DNA of 17,607 bases from an uncultured Neomegalonema sp. Lineage in GTDB: Bacteria; Pseudomonadota; Alphaproteobacteria; Rhodobacterales; Rhodobacteraceae. The stretch covers positions 1 through 17,607 of the forward strand of contig CALDZQ010000019.1 in NCBI GenBank assembly GCA_937944035.1. The letters are read 5' to 3'. Below the pieces are notes generated by a model. That model worked only from the letters and a program-made list of their open reading frames with translations, had not been told where the DNA came from and ran no database searches. A program made the position numbers and the translations under genes. Below, in pieces: positions 1 to 8,510 of this stretch (the first letter of the stretch is position 1; each line of letters begins with the position of its first letter).

Positions 1-479
1 GTGAAATAGGGCGTGTCTTCCAAGCCCGGTATCGGCGGCACGAAAGGCGAGGAGCCGGTGGAAATAACGATCCGCCGCGCCTCGATGGTTTTGCCGCCCG
101 CCGTGACCGTTTGTGGCCCGGTGAAGCGCGCCGCGTCCTGAATGACGATGCAGCCCAAGCCCTCGAAGCGTTCAACGCTGTCATGCGGCTCGATTGTCGC
201 GATCACCGATTTCACATGCGCGTTGACGGCGGCGAAATCCACCTCCGGCTCGTGAGCGGCAACCCCGAAAGGCACGCCCGTGCGGTGCGCGTGCGCGTGT
301 TTGGCGGCGGCGAGCAAGGCTTTGGAAGGAACACAGCCGTAGTTCAGGCAATCGCCGCCCATCTTATGCTTTTCGATCAGGACAACAGAAGCCCCCATCT
401 GCACCGCGCCCGCCGCAACCGACAAGCCGCCGGAACCTGCGCCGATGATGCACAAATCAACTTTCAATGTATCGGACAT
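1..479 (-). CDS. FAD-dependent pyridine nucleotide-disulfide oxidoreductase (MerA/Lpd-like), N-terminal part
   Basis: About 159 N-terminal residues are present; the gene continues beyond base 1. The start of the protein is the ADP-binding fold for FAD, with GAGSGG at residues 13-18 and an acidic residue (E36) ending the second strand. Next comes the redox-active disulfide motif GGDCLNYGCVPSK, with Cys44 and Cys49, as in dihydrolipoamide dehydrogenase and mercuric reductase. The sequence then reaches the second conserved element, ISTGSSPFVPPIPG, near residues 139-152. There is no NmerA heavy-metal domain in front. The ATG at 479 shares one base with the stop codon of the upstream TVP38-family gene (TAATG), so the pair is probably translationally coupled. 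TVP38-type genes are often found beside, or fused to, such oxidoreductases. The substrate cannot be read from this fragment; mercuric reductase is the usual automatic label but is not proven here. Confidence 0.9.
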   Translation of the reverse strand, partial: MSDTLKVDLCIIGAGSGGLSVAAGAVQMGASVVLIEKHKMGGDCLNYGCVPSKALLAAAKHAHAHRTGVPFGVAAHEPEVDFAAVNAHVKSVIATIEPHDSVERFEGLGCIVIQDAARFTGPQTVTAGGKTIEARRIVISTGSSPFVPPIPGLEDTPYF

Positions 480-1228
480 TACTGGCTCTCCTGGCCGGGA
501 ATTGGCTTGCCACGGATGGCTTTAATGATGATCGGCAGCAAGGCCAGGGCGACAAGGCCGACGAACGGACCCCAGACTTTCGGGTCAGCAAAGATGTTGA
601 GGCTGATCTCCTGACCGCTGGCGAAAATCTCGCCCAGACCCGTGCCGACCGATGTGTAAACGGCGGAACCGGGCAAAATACCCAAGAACGTGGTCCAGAC
701 ATAGGTGAACAATTTCACGCCGAAAAACGCGGGCAACAGGTTGGCGATGAAGAATGGAACCGCCGGAACCAGCCGCAGCAGGAACAGGAAACTCAGCTCG
801 TTTTCCTGAAAGCCCTTCTCGAACTTGCCCATCCACGGCCCCGCTCGCTTTTTCAGCGTATCGCCGAGGCTGGTTTTCGCGGCCAGAAAGATGCACGCCG
901 CGCCGATAGTGGCCGCTGTCACGGTGAAGATCGTGCCGGGGATCAGCCCGAACAAAAACCCGCCCGTCAGCGTCATCACACTCGCGCCGGGCAGCGAGAA
1001 AGCGACGACGGAGATATAAACGCCCATATAAGCCAACACCGCGAGCACGTAGTTATTGTCCCGCCACGCCAACAGCGCCTCGCGGTTATCGCGTAATGTA
1101 TCGAAGCTGAGATAATCGCCGAGGAAGTAATATCCGGCAACCGCCCCCGCTCCGATCAGTGCGAGTGGCGCGTATTTGCCAAGTGACCCAGCTGCGGATG
1201 ATTCTTGATGCTCTGTCATATCGACCAT
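479..1228 (-). CDS. TVP38/TMEM64 (SNARE-associated/VTT domain) family inner-membrane protein
   Basis: A 249-residue polytopic membrane protein. The start is the ATG at 1228, preceded by a strong Shine-Dalgarno AGGAGGGGAG; an in-frame TTG six codons upstream would place the ribosome site inside the gene. A hydrophobic segment lies at residues 20-36, another near 60-80, and the VTT core runs from about residue 80 to 200. The core contains the family's glycine-rich stretch (PGASVMTLTGGFLFG, 80-94) and the motif RLVPAVPFF (152-160) followed by Asn163, and a last membrane segment lies near 219-236. The family (DedA/VTT superfamily) is implicated in lipid or small-solute movement across membranes, but the substrate is not established. 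The stop overlaps the next ATG by one base, coupling it to the FAD oxidoreductase. It is separated from rnr by 175 bases, so it may have its own promoter. Confidence 0.9.
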   Translation of the reverse strand: MVDMTEHQESSAAGSLGKYAPLALIGAGAVAGYYFLGDYLSFDTLRDNREALLAWRDNNYVLAVLAYMGVYISVVAFSLPGASVMTLTGGFLFGLIPGTIFTVTAATIGAACIFLAAKTSLGDTLKKRAGPWMGKFEKGFQENELSFLFLLRLVPAVPFFIANLLPAFFGVKLFTYVWTTFLGILPGSAVYTSVGTGLGEIFASGQEISLNIFADPKVWGPFVGLVALALLPIIIKAIRGKPIPGQESQ

Positions 1229-1252
1229 GATCTCCCCTCCTTTCAATCTATC

Positions 1253-1267
1253 GCAGAAATTTTCTGC
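1253..1267. promoter_or_regulatory. Inverted repeat GCAGAAA-T-TTTCTGC in the TVP38 gene leader
   Basis: A perfect 7+7 palindrome with a single central base lies 11 bases upstream of the Shine-Dalgarno of the TVP38-family gene. Its position between the presumed promoter and the ribosome site is suited to a repressor operator. With a one-base centre it is a poor RNA hairpin, so DNA binding by a dimer is the more likely reading. No known regulator is recognised from the sequence, and chance occurrence is not excluded. Confidence 0.35.
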
Positions 1268-1403
1268 TTACGGGGATAAATATGGTGGAAGATCATGGGG
1301 AAAGCCTCCCCCCTCACATCGGATTGATGCGCGCGTTACGGGGGCGTGACCTGCTGAAACAATCGGTCATTCAATGACATAAACGCTCATAAAGGGGCGC
1401 GGC

Positions 1404-3677
1404 TCAACGCTTGGTGCTGCGCCGTGCGATGCGCCGTTTCTCGCGGGCTTTGGACGTGGTTTTCTTGAATTTGCGCGGCCCCGTACCCCGCTTTTCGCTG
1501 ACATTTCCGCGAGCGCCCCCTTCCAGCAAAGTGAAACGTAAGCCCCCCGTCAGCGGCACGGCCTCCTCCAGCCGCACGGTTACGGGCTGTCCGAGGCGGA
1601 AAATTTTGCCGCTGCGCCGGCCGATCAACGCGCCGCGATCTTCGTCGTGCTGATAATAATCGTCGCCGATGGAGGAAACGGGGACCAAGCCATCCGCGCC
1701 CGTCTCGTTGAGTTTGATGAACAGGCCGAAGCGCTGCACGCCCGAAACCGTCCCCTCAAACTCCGCCCCGATGCGGTCCTCCATATAGGCGGCGAGGTAG
1801 CGGTCGGTCGAATCACGCTCGGCCAGCATGGCGCGGCGCTCCATCTGCGAAATATGCGTCGCCGTCTCGCCCAGCGCCTCGGCTTCTTCCTTCGACAAGC
1901 CGTCTTTCTTGGGATTCGCACCAAGGCCCAGCGACGAAATCAGGGCGCGATGGACGATCAGGTCGGCATATCGGCGGATCGGCGAGGTGAAATGAGCGTA
2001 GCGGGCGAGATTCAGGCCGAAATGCCCCAAATTCTCCGGCCCGTAATAAGCCTGCATTTGCGCGCGCAGGATCGAGATATTCACCGTCTCCGTAAATTCC
2101 GTCTCCGCCGCCTGTTTGAGCGCGCGGTTGAGGGTGGCGGGGACGAGCCGCTGACCTTTGGGAAAGGCGATGCCGATGCTTTTCAACGTCTCGCGCAGCG
2201 CTTCAATCCGGTCTTCCTGCGGTGTTTCGTGAACGCGGTAGATCAGATCGCTGCGTTTTTCCTCCAGCGTTTCCGCCGCGCAGACATTGGCGAGGACCAT
2301 GCACTCCTCGATCAGCTTATGCGCATCGAAGCGTTGACGGATGCGAATGGCTTCGACCGTGCCGTCCTCGCCCAACTGCACCCGGCGTTCGGGCAGTTCC
2401 AGCGCAAGAGGCTGACGCCGCTCCCGCGCATCGACCAGCGCGGCGTAGCAAGCGTAGAGGGGGGTGATGACGGCCTCGTGCAAGCTGTCATGCGCGCCTT
2501 CGTAATGGCCGTCAGCCATGCCTTGAGCGTCCTCATAGGCCAGCGATCCGGCGGAGCGCATGATGGCGCGAAAGAAACGATGATCGCGCTTGTGACCCGT
2601 CGCATCCAGTGTGATCTGCACGCCGATACAGGGACGATCAACGCCCTCATGCAGCGAGCAAAGATCGCCTGACAGCGAATCCGGCAGCATCGGCACGACA
2701 CGGTCGGGGAAATAGCAGGAGTTCCCGCGACTGCGCGCCTCACGATCCAGCGCCGTGCCGGGGCGGACGTAATGGGCGACATCGGCAATCGCGATCCACA
2801 GGAGATGCCCGCCGGGATTGGCCGGATCGGGATCAGCCTCCGCGAATACCGCATCATCATGGTCGCGGGCGTCTTCGGGGTCGATGGTTACGAACGGCAG
2901 CTTACGAAGGTCTTCGCGGCCCTTGAGGTCGGTGACGGGTTCGGCTGAAGCGGCTTCGGCAAGCGCCTCCTCGCTGAATTCGGTTTCAATCCCATGCTCA
3001 TGAATCGCGATCAGCGAGATTGAGCGCGGGGCCGAGACATCGCCCAAACGGTCGAGCACCTTGGCCGATGGCAAGCCGAAACGCGCGCCACCCATGACCT
3101 GCACTTCGACCAGTTCGCCATCCTGCGCGCCGTTCACATGCGCGGCCTCGACCTTGAACTCGCGGCTTTCCTTCTTGTTGACGGGCATAATCCGCCCGCC
3201 ATCCTGAAAGCTGCGGAAAATACCAACCGCGCGCTGCACACTCGACAGCTTGCGGATCGGGGAAGCCTCATAATTGAAGCCCTCATCATCGCTCAACGGA
3301 CGCAGTTTCGCGAGAACGCGGTTGCCGACGCCGAGGCTGACATCGCCCTTGCGCGGGGTGGCGAAAACGATTGTCGGCGGCGTGACGCCATCATGGGTCC
3401 ACACATGCGGGGTCGCGATCAACTCGCCGTCTTTGCTCAGGCCCGTAATATCGACCACGCCGACAGGGGGCAGACGCTTGGGATCACCGGCAAAGCTGCG
3501 CCGCGCACCCCGCTCGATCAGCCCCTCATCGGCCAGTTCAGACAGCATTTGCTTGAGAGCGATCCGGTTCGCACCCTTGATCTTGAAGGCGCGCGCAATC
3601 TCGCGCTTGCCGACCTTGGCGGGGCTTTCACGGATAAAGGCGAGCACTTCATCTTTGCCCGGCATGTCATCGGCCAT
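1404..3677 (-). CDS. rnr: Ribonuclease R (3'-5' exoribonuclease, RNB family)
   Basis: A 757-residue cytoplasmic hydrolytic 3'-to-5' exoribonuclease that degrades structured RNA. The N-terminal helix-turn-helix-like domain (about 5-60) is followed by OB/cold-shock domains (to about 200). The RNB catalytic domain begins near residue 260 with PFVTIDPEDARDHDDA (261-276), whose Asp266, Asp272, Asp274 and Asp275 match the Mg2+-binding acidic cluster. The RNB signature HFTSPIRRYADLIVHRAL lies further on. An S1 RNA-binding domain (about 635-720) and a Lys/Arg-rich tail (RKFKKTTSKAREKRRIARR) complete the RNase R layout; RNase II lacks the basic tail. The length is close to E. coli RNase R (about 813). 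The ATG at 3677 has only a weak Shine-Dalgarno. The gene lies 130 bases downstream of topA on the same strand, the usual alphaproteobacterial arrangement. Confidence 0.97.
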   Translation of the reverse strand: MADDMPGKDEVLAFIRESPAKVGKREIARAFKIKGANRIALKQMLSELADEGLIERGARRSFAGDPKRLPPVGVVDITGLSKDGELIATPHVWTHDGVTPPTIVFATPRKGDVSLGVGNRVLAKLRPLSDDEGFNYEASPIRKLSSVQRAVGIFRSFQDGGRIMPVNKKESREFKVEAAHVNGAQDGELVEVQVMGGARFGLPSAKVLDRLGDVSAPRSISLIAIHEHGIETEFSEEALAEAASAEPVTDLKGREDLRKLPFVTIDPEDARDHDDAVFAEADPDPANPGGHLLWIAIADVAHYVRPGTALDREARSRGNSCYFPDRVVPMLPDSLSGDLCSLHEGVDRPCIGVQITLDATGHKRDHRFFRAIMRSAGSLAYEDAQGMADGHYEGAHDSLHEAVITPLYACYAALVDARERRQPLALELPERRVQLGEDGTVEAIRIRQRFDAHKLIEECMVLANVCAAETLEEKRSDLIYRVHETPQEDRIEALRETLKSIGIAFPKGQRLVPATLNRALKQAAETEFTETVNISILRAQMQAYYGPENLGHFGLNLARYAHFTSPIRRYADLIVHRALISSLGLGANPKKDGLSKEEAEALGETATHISQMERRAMLAERDSTDRYLAAYMEDRIGAEFEGTVSGVQRFGLFIKLNETGADGLVPVSSIGDDYYQHDEDRGALIGRRSGKIFRLGQPVTVRLEEAVPLTGGLRFTLLEGGARGNVSEKRGTGPRKFKKTTSKAREKRRIARRSTKR

Positions 3678-3763
3678 TCAATCACCAGCGGTTGTTTATT
3701 CCCTGTCGCGACCCCACTGACCGCGACCGTGCAAATTTTCCGCAGGTGTAACAGAACAAATCA

Positions 3764-3778
3764 CGCTTTCCTAAAGCG
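3764..3778 (-). terminator. Weak hairpin downstream of topA
   Basis: CGCTTT and AAAGCG form a 6-bp stem with a 3-base loop in the topA-rnr spacer, about 30 bases past the topA stop. On the minus strand it is followed by TGATTTGTTCTGTT, which is T-rich but not a clean tract. It could be a weak terminator or attenuator between topA and rnr. The stem is short and the assignment is tentative. Confidence 0.3.
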
Positions 3779-3807
3779 GATTTGAGGGAGAGACGCGTGG
3801 CCGCGCC

Positions 3808-6483
3808 TCACTTCTTTTTCGCCAGCTTTTTCTCAATCAAATCAACTGCCATTTCCACGGTCACGTCTTCGGGCTTTGTGTCTTTCGGAATAGTCGCATT
3901 GACCTTGCCCCATTTCACATACGGCCCGAAACGCCCCTCCAGCACCTTCATCTCGCCGCCATCCTTGGGATGATCGCCCAATTCCTTGAGCGGCGGTTTG
4001 GCGGCGGCACGGCCACGACCCTTGCCGGGATTGGCGATCTTCTCGGCGATCAGATCGACCGCGCGGTTCAGGCCAACCTCGAACACATCCTGCCATTCGG
4101 GCATGTTCGCGTAGGTTTTGTTATGCTTCACATATGCGCCATAGGGACCGATAGCGGCGGTAATCGGCTCGTTATCCTCAGGGTGTTTACCCACTTCACG
4201 CGGCAGGGACAGCAGCTTCATCGCCAGATCAAACGTCATCGTGTCGGGCGTGACGCCATTGGGCAGCGACGCGCGCGGCGGCTTGGTCATCTTGGCCTTT
4301 GTCTTGCCCTTGGCCTCCTTCTCGACCTCCGGCTCACCCAGCTGGATATACGGGCCAAAGCGCCCGGTCCGCAGATTGACGGGCTTGCCGGTGTCAGGAT
4401 CGATGCCGAGTTCAATATCGACATTCTCCGCCGCCTGCTTCTCGGCTTCCTCGTTGGTGAGGCCGAAGGGGCGGGTGAATTTGCAATCGGGGTGGTTTGA
4501 ACAGCCGATGAACGCGCCGAACTTGCCGGTCTTGATCGACAGCATCCCGCCCTCGCGGCCATCCTTGCCGCACACCTGACAGGCGCGCGGATTGCTGCCA
4601 TCACCGCGATCAGGAAACACATGATCGCCCATCGCGTCGTTGATGGTGTCCAGCACCTCACGCACACGCAGTTCCTTCGTGCCTTCGACGGCGGCGGAGA
4701 AATCTTTCCAGAATTTCGACAGCAGGTTCTTGTACTCGGCATTCCCCGCCGAAATCGCGTCGAGTTCCTCTTCGAGGTCAGCGGTGAAATCGTATTCGAC
4801 ATAGCGCGGGAAATAGTTCTCAAGGAACGCCGTCACCAACCGCCCTTTATCCTCAGCGGTCAGGCGATTGCCCTCTTTCGTCACATAGCCGCGATCCTGA
4901 ATCACCGAGATGATGGACGCATAGGTGGACGGGCGGCCGATGCCCAATTCTTCCATCCGCTTGACAAGGCTGGCCTCGGTAAAGCGCGGCGGCGGCTGGG
5001 TAAAGTGCTGCGAGCCAAGCGTGCTTTTGTCATCCGACACCAGCGCTTTCAGCTTCGTCTTGCCTTTTTTGCCGTCTGACGCGCCGTCTTTTTTATCGGC
5101 ATCATCGGCTTTTGCGGATTTTTTGAACTCGGCTTCGATGCCGCCGGATTTCTTCTTCAGCGCATCATTCGCCGCCATCGCGGGCAGGATGCGCGCATCC
5201 TCATCCTCGGCATCGTCCTTGCCTTCCTCGTACACCTTGAGGAAGCCGTCAAATTTCACCACTTGCCCCGTCGCCCGCATCCCGACTTTATCGTCAGCGC
5301 TGGCAATCTCGACCGTGGTGCGCTCAAGGCGGGCGGATTCCATCTGGCTGGCAATCGTGCGTTTCCAGATCAGATCATACAGCCGCGCCTCTTCACCGCT
5401 GAGTTTCAGCTTATCGGGCGCGTTGTTGAAATCGGTCGGACGCACACATTCGTGGGCCTCCTGCGCGTTTTTCGCCTTGGATTTATAGACGCGGGCTTTG
5501 TCAGGCACATAAGATTTGTCGTAACGCGAGGCGATCACTTCTCGCGCCTGCGTCACCGCTTCGGGCGTCATGTCCAGACCATCGGTCCGCATATAGGTGA
5601 TGTGGCCCTGCTCATAGAGCGTCTGCGCCGTGCGCATCGCCTGGCTCGCACCCATTCCCAGCTTACGGCTGGCTTCCTGTTGCAGGGTCGAGGTCATAAA
5701 GGGCGGCGAAGGATTGCGTGTGGCGGGTTTGGCCTCGACGGTGGCAACCTTAAACTCCCGCGCCGCAATCATCGACACCGCTTCCTGCGCGGCGGCCTCG
5801 TCGGCCAGATCATAGCGGTCGAGTTTTTTGCCGTTCAGCGTGGTCAGGCGACCCTCGAACCCGTCGCCTTTCGGCGTCGCGAATGCCGTTTTGACAGACC
5901 AGTATTCGCGCGGCTGGAAACGCTCGATCTCGGTCTCACGCTCGCATACAAGCCGCAGCGCAACCGACTGCACCCGCCCTGCCGAACGCGAACCGGGCAG
6001 TTTGCGCCACAGCACAGGCGATAGATTGAACCCCACCAGATAATCCAGCGCGCGGCGCGCCAGATACGCCTCAACCAGCGGCATATCCACATCGCGCGGG
6101 TTCTTCATCGCCTCCAGCACGGCGGTTTTGGTGATCGCGTTAAAAACCACCCGCTCGACGGGGACATCTTTTTTCAGGCTGCGCCGCTTGCGCAATGCCT
6201 CCAGCAGATGCCACGAGATCGCCTCGCCCTCCCTGTCGGGGTCGGTCGCGAGGATCAGTTTATCCGTGCCTTTGACCGCATCGGCGATGGTTTTCAGCTG
6301 CTTGCGGGAGCGTTCATCGCCCGTCTCCCACTTCATCTCGAAATCATTGTCAGGCAGGACCGATCCGTCTTTCGAGGGCAAGTCACGCACATGGCCGTAG
6401 GAGGCATAGACTTCAAAGCCCTTGCCGAGATATTTCTCAATCGTCTTCGCCTTGGCCGGCGATTCCACGATGACAACGGTCAT
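3808..6483 (-). CDS. topA: DNA topoisomerase I (type IA)
   Basis: An 891-residue enzyme that relaxes negatively supercoiled DNA. The start is set at the ATG of MTVVIVESPAKAKTIEKYL, where every TopA begins; a 28-codon upstream extension is not TopA-like. The Toprim domain has the N-terminal Glu (residue 7) and DPDRE at 81-85. The catalytic tyrosine is Tyr297 in ITYMRTD. PPPRFTEASLVKRMEELGIGRPSTY (497-521) is the conserved core. One C4 zinc finger follows (Cys635, Cys638, Cys661, Cys667). Three C-terminal TopA repeat units follow (GRFGPYIQLGE near 707, IGPYGAYVKHNKTYANM near 778, GRFGPYVKWGKVNATIPK near 850), ending in a Lys-rich tail. A charged, Lys/Asp/Ser-rich insertion at about 446-489 is unusual (see findings). 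The gene lies between dprA and rnr, the normal alphaproteobacterial order. Confidence 0.98.
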   Translation of the reverse strand: MTVVIVESPAKAKTIEKYLGKGFEVYASYGHVRDLPSKDGSVLPDNDFEMKWETGDERSRKQLKTIADAVKGTDKLILATDPDREGEAISWHLLEALRKRRSLKKDVPVERVVFNAITKTAVLEAMKNPRDVDMPLVEAYLARRALDYLVGFNLSPVLWRKLPGSRSAGRVQSVALRLVCERETEIERFQPREYWSVKTAFATPKGDGFEGRLTTLNGKKLDRYDLADEAAAQEAVSMIAAREFKVATVEAKPATRNPSPPFMTSTLQQEASRKLGMGASQAMRTAQTLYEQGHITYMRTDGLDMTPEAVTQAREVIASRYDKSYVPDKARVYKSKAKNAQEAHECVRPTDFNNAPDKLKLSGEEARLYDLIWKRTIASQMESARLERTTVEIASADDKVGMRATGQVVKFDGFLKVYEEGKDDAEDEDARILPAMAANDALKKKSGGIEAEFKKSAKADDADKKDGASDGKKGKTKLKALVSDDKSTLGSQHFTQPPPRFTEASLVKRMEELGIGRPSTYASIISVIQDRGYVTKEGNRLTAEDKGRLVTAFLENYFPRYVEYDFTADLEEELDAISAGNAEYKNLLSKFWKDFSAAVEGTKELRVREVLDTINDAMGDHVFPDRGDGSNPRACQVCGKDGREGGMLSIKTGKFGAFIGCSNHPDCKFTRPFGLTNEEAEKQAAENVDIELGIDPDTGKPVNLRTGRFGPYIQLGEPEVEKEAKGKTKAKMTKPPRASLPNGVTPDTMTFDLAMKLLSLPREVGKHPEDNEPITAAIGPYGAYVKHNKTYANMPEWQDVFEVGLNRAVDLIAEKIANPGKGRGRAAAKPPLKELGDHPKDGGEMKVLEGRFGPYVKWGKVNATIPKDTKPEDVTVEMAVDLIEKKLAKKK

Positions 6484-6521
6484 GGGCTTAGTCCCTTTCA
6501 ACGATACACTGGACGGCGGCG

Positions 6522-6551
6522 ATACATGGGGGAAGCGCCCCGGCAAGTCAA
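6522..6551 (-). promoter_or_regulatory. Possible topA promoter
   Basis: On the minus strand TTGACT (6551-6546) lies 17 bases upstream of CATGTA (6528-6523), within the 146-base dprA-topA spacer and about 40 bases before the topA ATG. The -35 box is good and the -10 box is poor, so this is only a candidate. Read-through from dprA is the alternative. Confidence 0.22.
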
Positions 6552-6629
6552 CGCGCGTCAATGTCAATCGTTGTGCATTGTCACGGTTAATCGATGCTTA
6601 CAACCCTGAACCAATGCGTAAGGTTCCGT

Positions 6630-7757
6630 TTAAAGATCGAGCAAAGACACACCGCCACCCGGCTCCCGCCGCAATCGGCCCGCGAGATCAAGTTCAAGCA
6701 GAATCAAGGCGACCAGCCCGGCAGACGCCCCCGAACGGCGGATCAATTCATCCACAGGAACAGGATGAAGGCCCAGCAGTTCCGTTACCGATTGCCGCAG
6801 CACCTCATCGGCGGCATCCAGCGGCGCTTGCCAGCTTTCGTCGTCATCCAGTTCGGTGAAATTCGGCTCGACCCGCATATGCGCCAGCGCCTCCAGCACA
6901 TCCGCCACCCCGCGCACCAGCGTCGCCCCGTCGCGGATCAGCAGATTGCAGCCGCCCGAACGCGGGTCCAGCGGCGAGCCGGGAACCGCCATCACATCAC
7001 GCCCCTGCTCACCCGCATAGCGCGCCGTGATGAGCGAGCCGGACCGCTCGGCCCCTTCGGCCACGATGATCCCCCGCGAAAGACCGGAGACGATGCGGTT
7101 GCGGCGCGGAAAATCCTGTGCGCGGCCCTGATAGCTCATCGGGCGCTCGGACAGAATCGCGCCCTTGGCACGGATTTCGTCATATAAATCAGCATTCTGC
7201 GGCGGCCACAGGCTGTCCACGCCCCCCGCCAGCACAGCAACAGTCCCCGTCGCCAATGACCCGCGATGCGCCGCCGCATCCACACCGCGCGCAAGGCCCG
7301 ACGCAATCGTATACCCCGCCGCCCCAAGATCGCGCGCCAGCGTCTCGGTGAATTTCAGGCCCAGCGCCGACGCATTGCGCGCGCCCACAATCCCGACCGT
7401 TTCAGGCCGCGCGGTTCCCGCATCACCCAAGCACCATAGCAGGGGCGGCGCGGCCTCCAGCATCGACAGATTGAGCGGATAATCCGGCGCGCCCAATGCC
7501 AGCATCTGCGCGCCGGCCTCCATTGCGGCGGCGTATTCTTTCTCCACCGCACCAATATCGGCTAATCGAATGCTGCGCTTCGCCCCACCCTTCGCCGCCA
7601 AATCCGGTAAAGCCTCCAGCGCCGACGCCGCGCTTTCATACCGGCGCATCAACTCGGCAAATGTCACAGGGCCGACCCGCTCGGATCGGGCGAGCCGCAG
7701 CCATGCAAGCTGTCCGGCCTCGTCCGTTGGCGCGCGTGAAGACGGGAACGCGGTCAC
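6630..7757 (-). CDS. dprA: DNA-processing protein DprA (DNA uptake/RecA loader)
   Basis: A 375-residue DprA/Smf protein, which binds incoming single-stranded DNA and loads RecA during transformation; it is also conserved in bacteria not known to be competent. An N-terminal SAM/HhH-like region (about 15-65) precedes the Rossmann-fold core. That core shows VGIVGARNAS (121-130), SGLARGVDAAAH (153-164), a VLAGGVD loop (175-181), then RNRIVSGLSRGIIVAEG and SGSLITARYAGEQGRDVMAVPG, all DprA hallmarks. A winged-helix-like C-terminal domain (about 310-375) is present. The start is a GTG at 7757 that overlaps the plsY stop by four bases (GTGA), so translation is probably coupled to plsY. The Shine-Dalgarno is weak, consistent with coupling. 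Confidence 0.96.
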   Translation of the reverse strand: MTAFPSSRAPTDEAGQLAWLRLARSERVGPVTFAELMRRYESAASALEALPDLAAKGGAKRSIRLADIGAVEKEYAAAMEAGAQMLALGAPDYPLNLSMLEAAPPLLWCLGDAGTARPETVGIVGARNASALGLKFTETLARDLGAAGYTIASGLARGVDAAAHRGSLATGTVAVLAGGVDSLWPPQNADLYDEIRAKGAILSERPMSYQGRAQDFPRRNRIVSGLSRGIIVAEGAERSGSLITARYAGEQGRDVMAVPGSPLDPRSGGCNLLIRDGATLVRGVADVLEALAHMRVEPNFTELDDDESWQAPLDAADEVLRQSVTELLGLHPVPVDELIRRSGASAGLVALILLELDLAGRLRREPGGGVSLLDL

Positions 7758-8347
7758 TTTTTAGAGCCGAACGAAATTTTTCCCTCGGTCCCGGCGCGCA
7801 AGCGGCCGATATTCTGATGATGCCGCCCGATAAGCAACCCGACCAGCGCCGTTACCGCCAGCAGCGCTATCGCGCCCGCCGATGCGCTCACCATATAAAC
7901 GCCCAGCGCCACAAGGGAGGCGACCAGCGCGGCCAGCGAGGAGTATTTGCTGACAAACGCCACGGCCAGCCACGTCACCGCAAACGCCAGAAACGCAGGC
8001 CAATGCAAGGCCAGCAGCGCGCCCAGAAACGTCGCAACACCCTTGCCCCCCTTGAAACCGAGCCAGACGGGAAAGCAATGCCCTAAAAACGCGCCCAACC
8101 CCGCTACCGCCGCCGCATCCGGCCCGAAGCGCGCGGCGATCAGCACCGCGATCACGCCCTTCAGCGCGTCGAGCAACAGCGTCAGCGCAGCGGCAAGCTT
8201 ATTGCCCGTGCGCAAAACATTGGTCGCCCCGATATTGCCGGAACCGATGCTGCGCAAATCCCCCAGCCCGAACATCCGGGCGAGAATTACGCCAAAAGAG
8301 ATTGAACCGAGCAGGTATCCGGCAACAAGAGCGATTAATAATGTCAT
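7754..8347 (-). CDS. plsY: Glycerol-3-phosphate acyltransferase PlsY
   Basis: A 197-residue integral membrane enzyme that transfers the acyl group from acyl-phosphate to glycerol 3-phosphate, the first step of phospholipid synthesis (with PlsX). The start is the ATG of MTLLIALVAGYLLGSISFG; an in-frame GTG eight codons upstream is possible but less family-like. All three conserved cytoplasmic motifs are visible: GSISFGVILAR followed by SIGSGNIGATNVLR; GHCFPVWLGFKGGKGVAT; and HHQNIGRLRAGTEGKI near the C-terminus. About five hydrophobic helices alternate with these motifs. The length is typical. The gene overlaps dprA by four bases and lies 223 bases downstream of the pyrX-like gene. Confidence 0.97.
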   Translation of the reverse strand: MTLLIALVAGYLLGSISFGVILARMFGLGDLRSIGSGNIGATNVLRTGNKLAAALTLLLDALKGVIAVLIAARFGPDAAAVAGLGAFLGHCFPVWLGFKGGKGVATFLGALLALHWPAFLAFAVTWLAVAFVSKYSSLAALVASLVALGVYMVSASAGAIALLAVTALVGLLIGRHHQNIGRLRAGTEGKISFGSKK

Positions 8348-8510
8348 TATTTCACTATCCACACCCGGCACAGCGTTTCAATCCCGGATTTCCTCACCGC
8401 GCAACCGCTTGTAATATGAAAGCACCTGCGCCGCGCGCAATGCGGCATGAAATGCTGCTTTGCAGACGCGGAGCCTGTGAAAATTGGATTGGCTTTCGGT
8501 GTTTGACAGA

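Noticed and set aside
1366..1378. GTCATT-C-AATGAC palindrome downstream of rnr as a terminator
   Set aside because: The one-base centre cannot form a proper RNA loop, the stem is A/T-rich and no T-tract follows; at most a weak DNA site.
1647..2672. 341-codon plus-strand frame opposite rnr
   Set aside because: Antisense shadow of the conserved RNB domain; composition is not protein-like and no ribosome site is seen.
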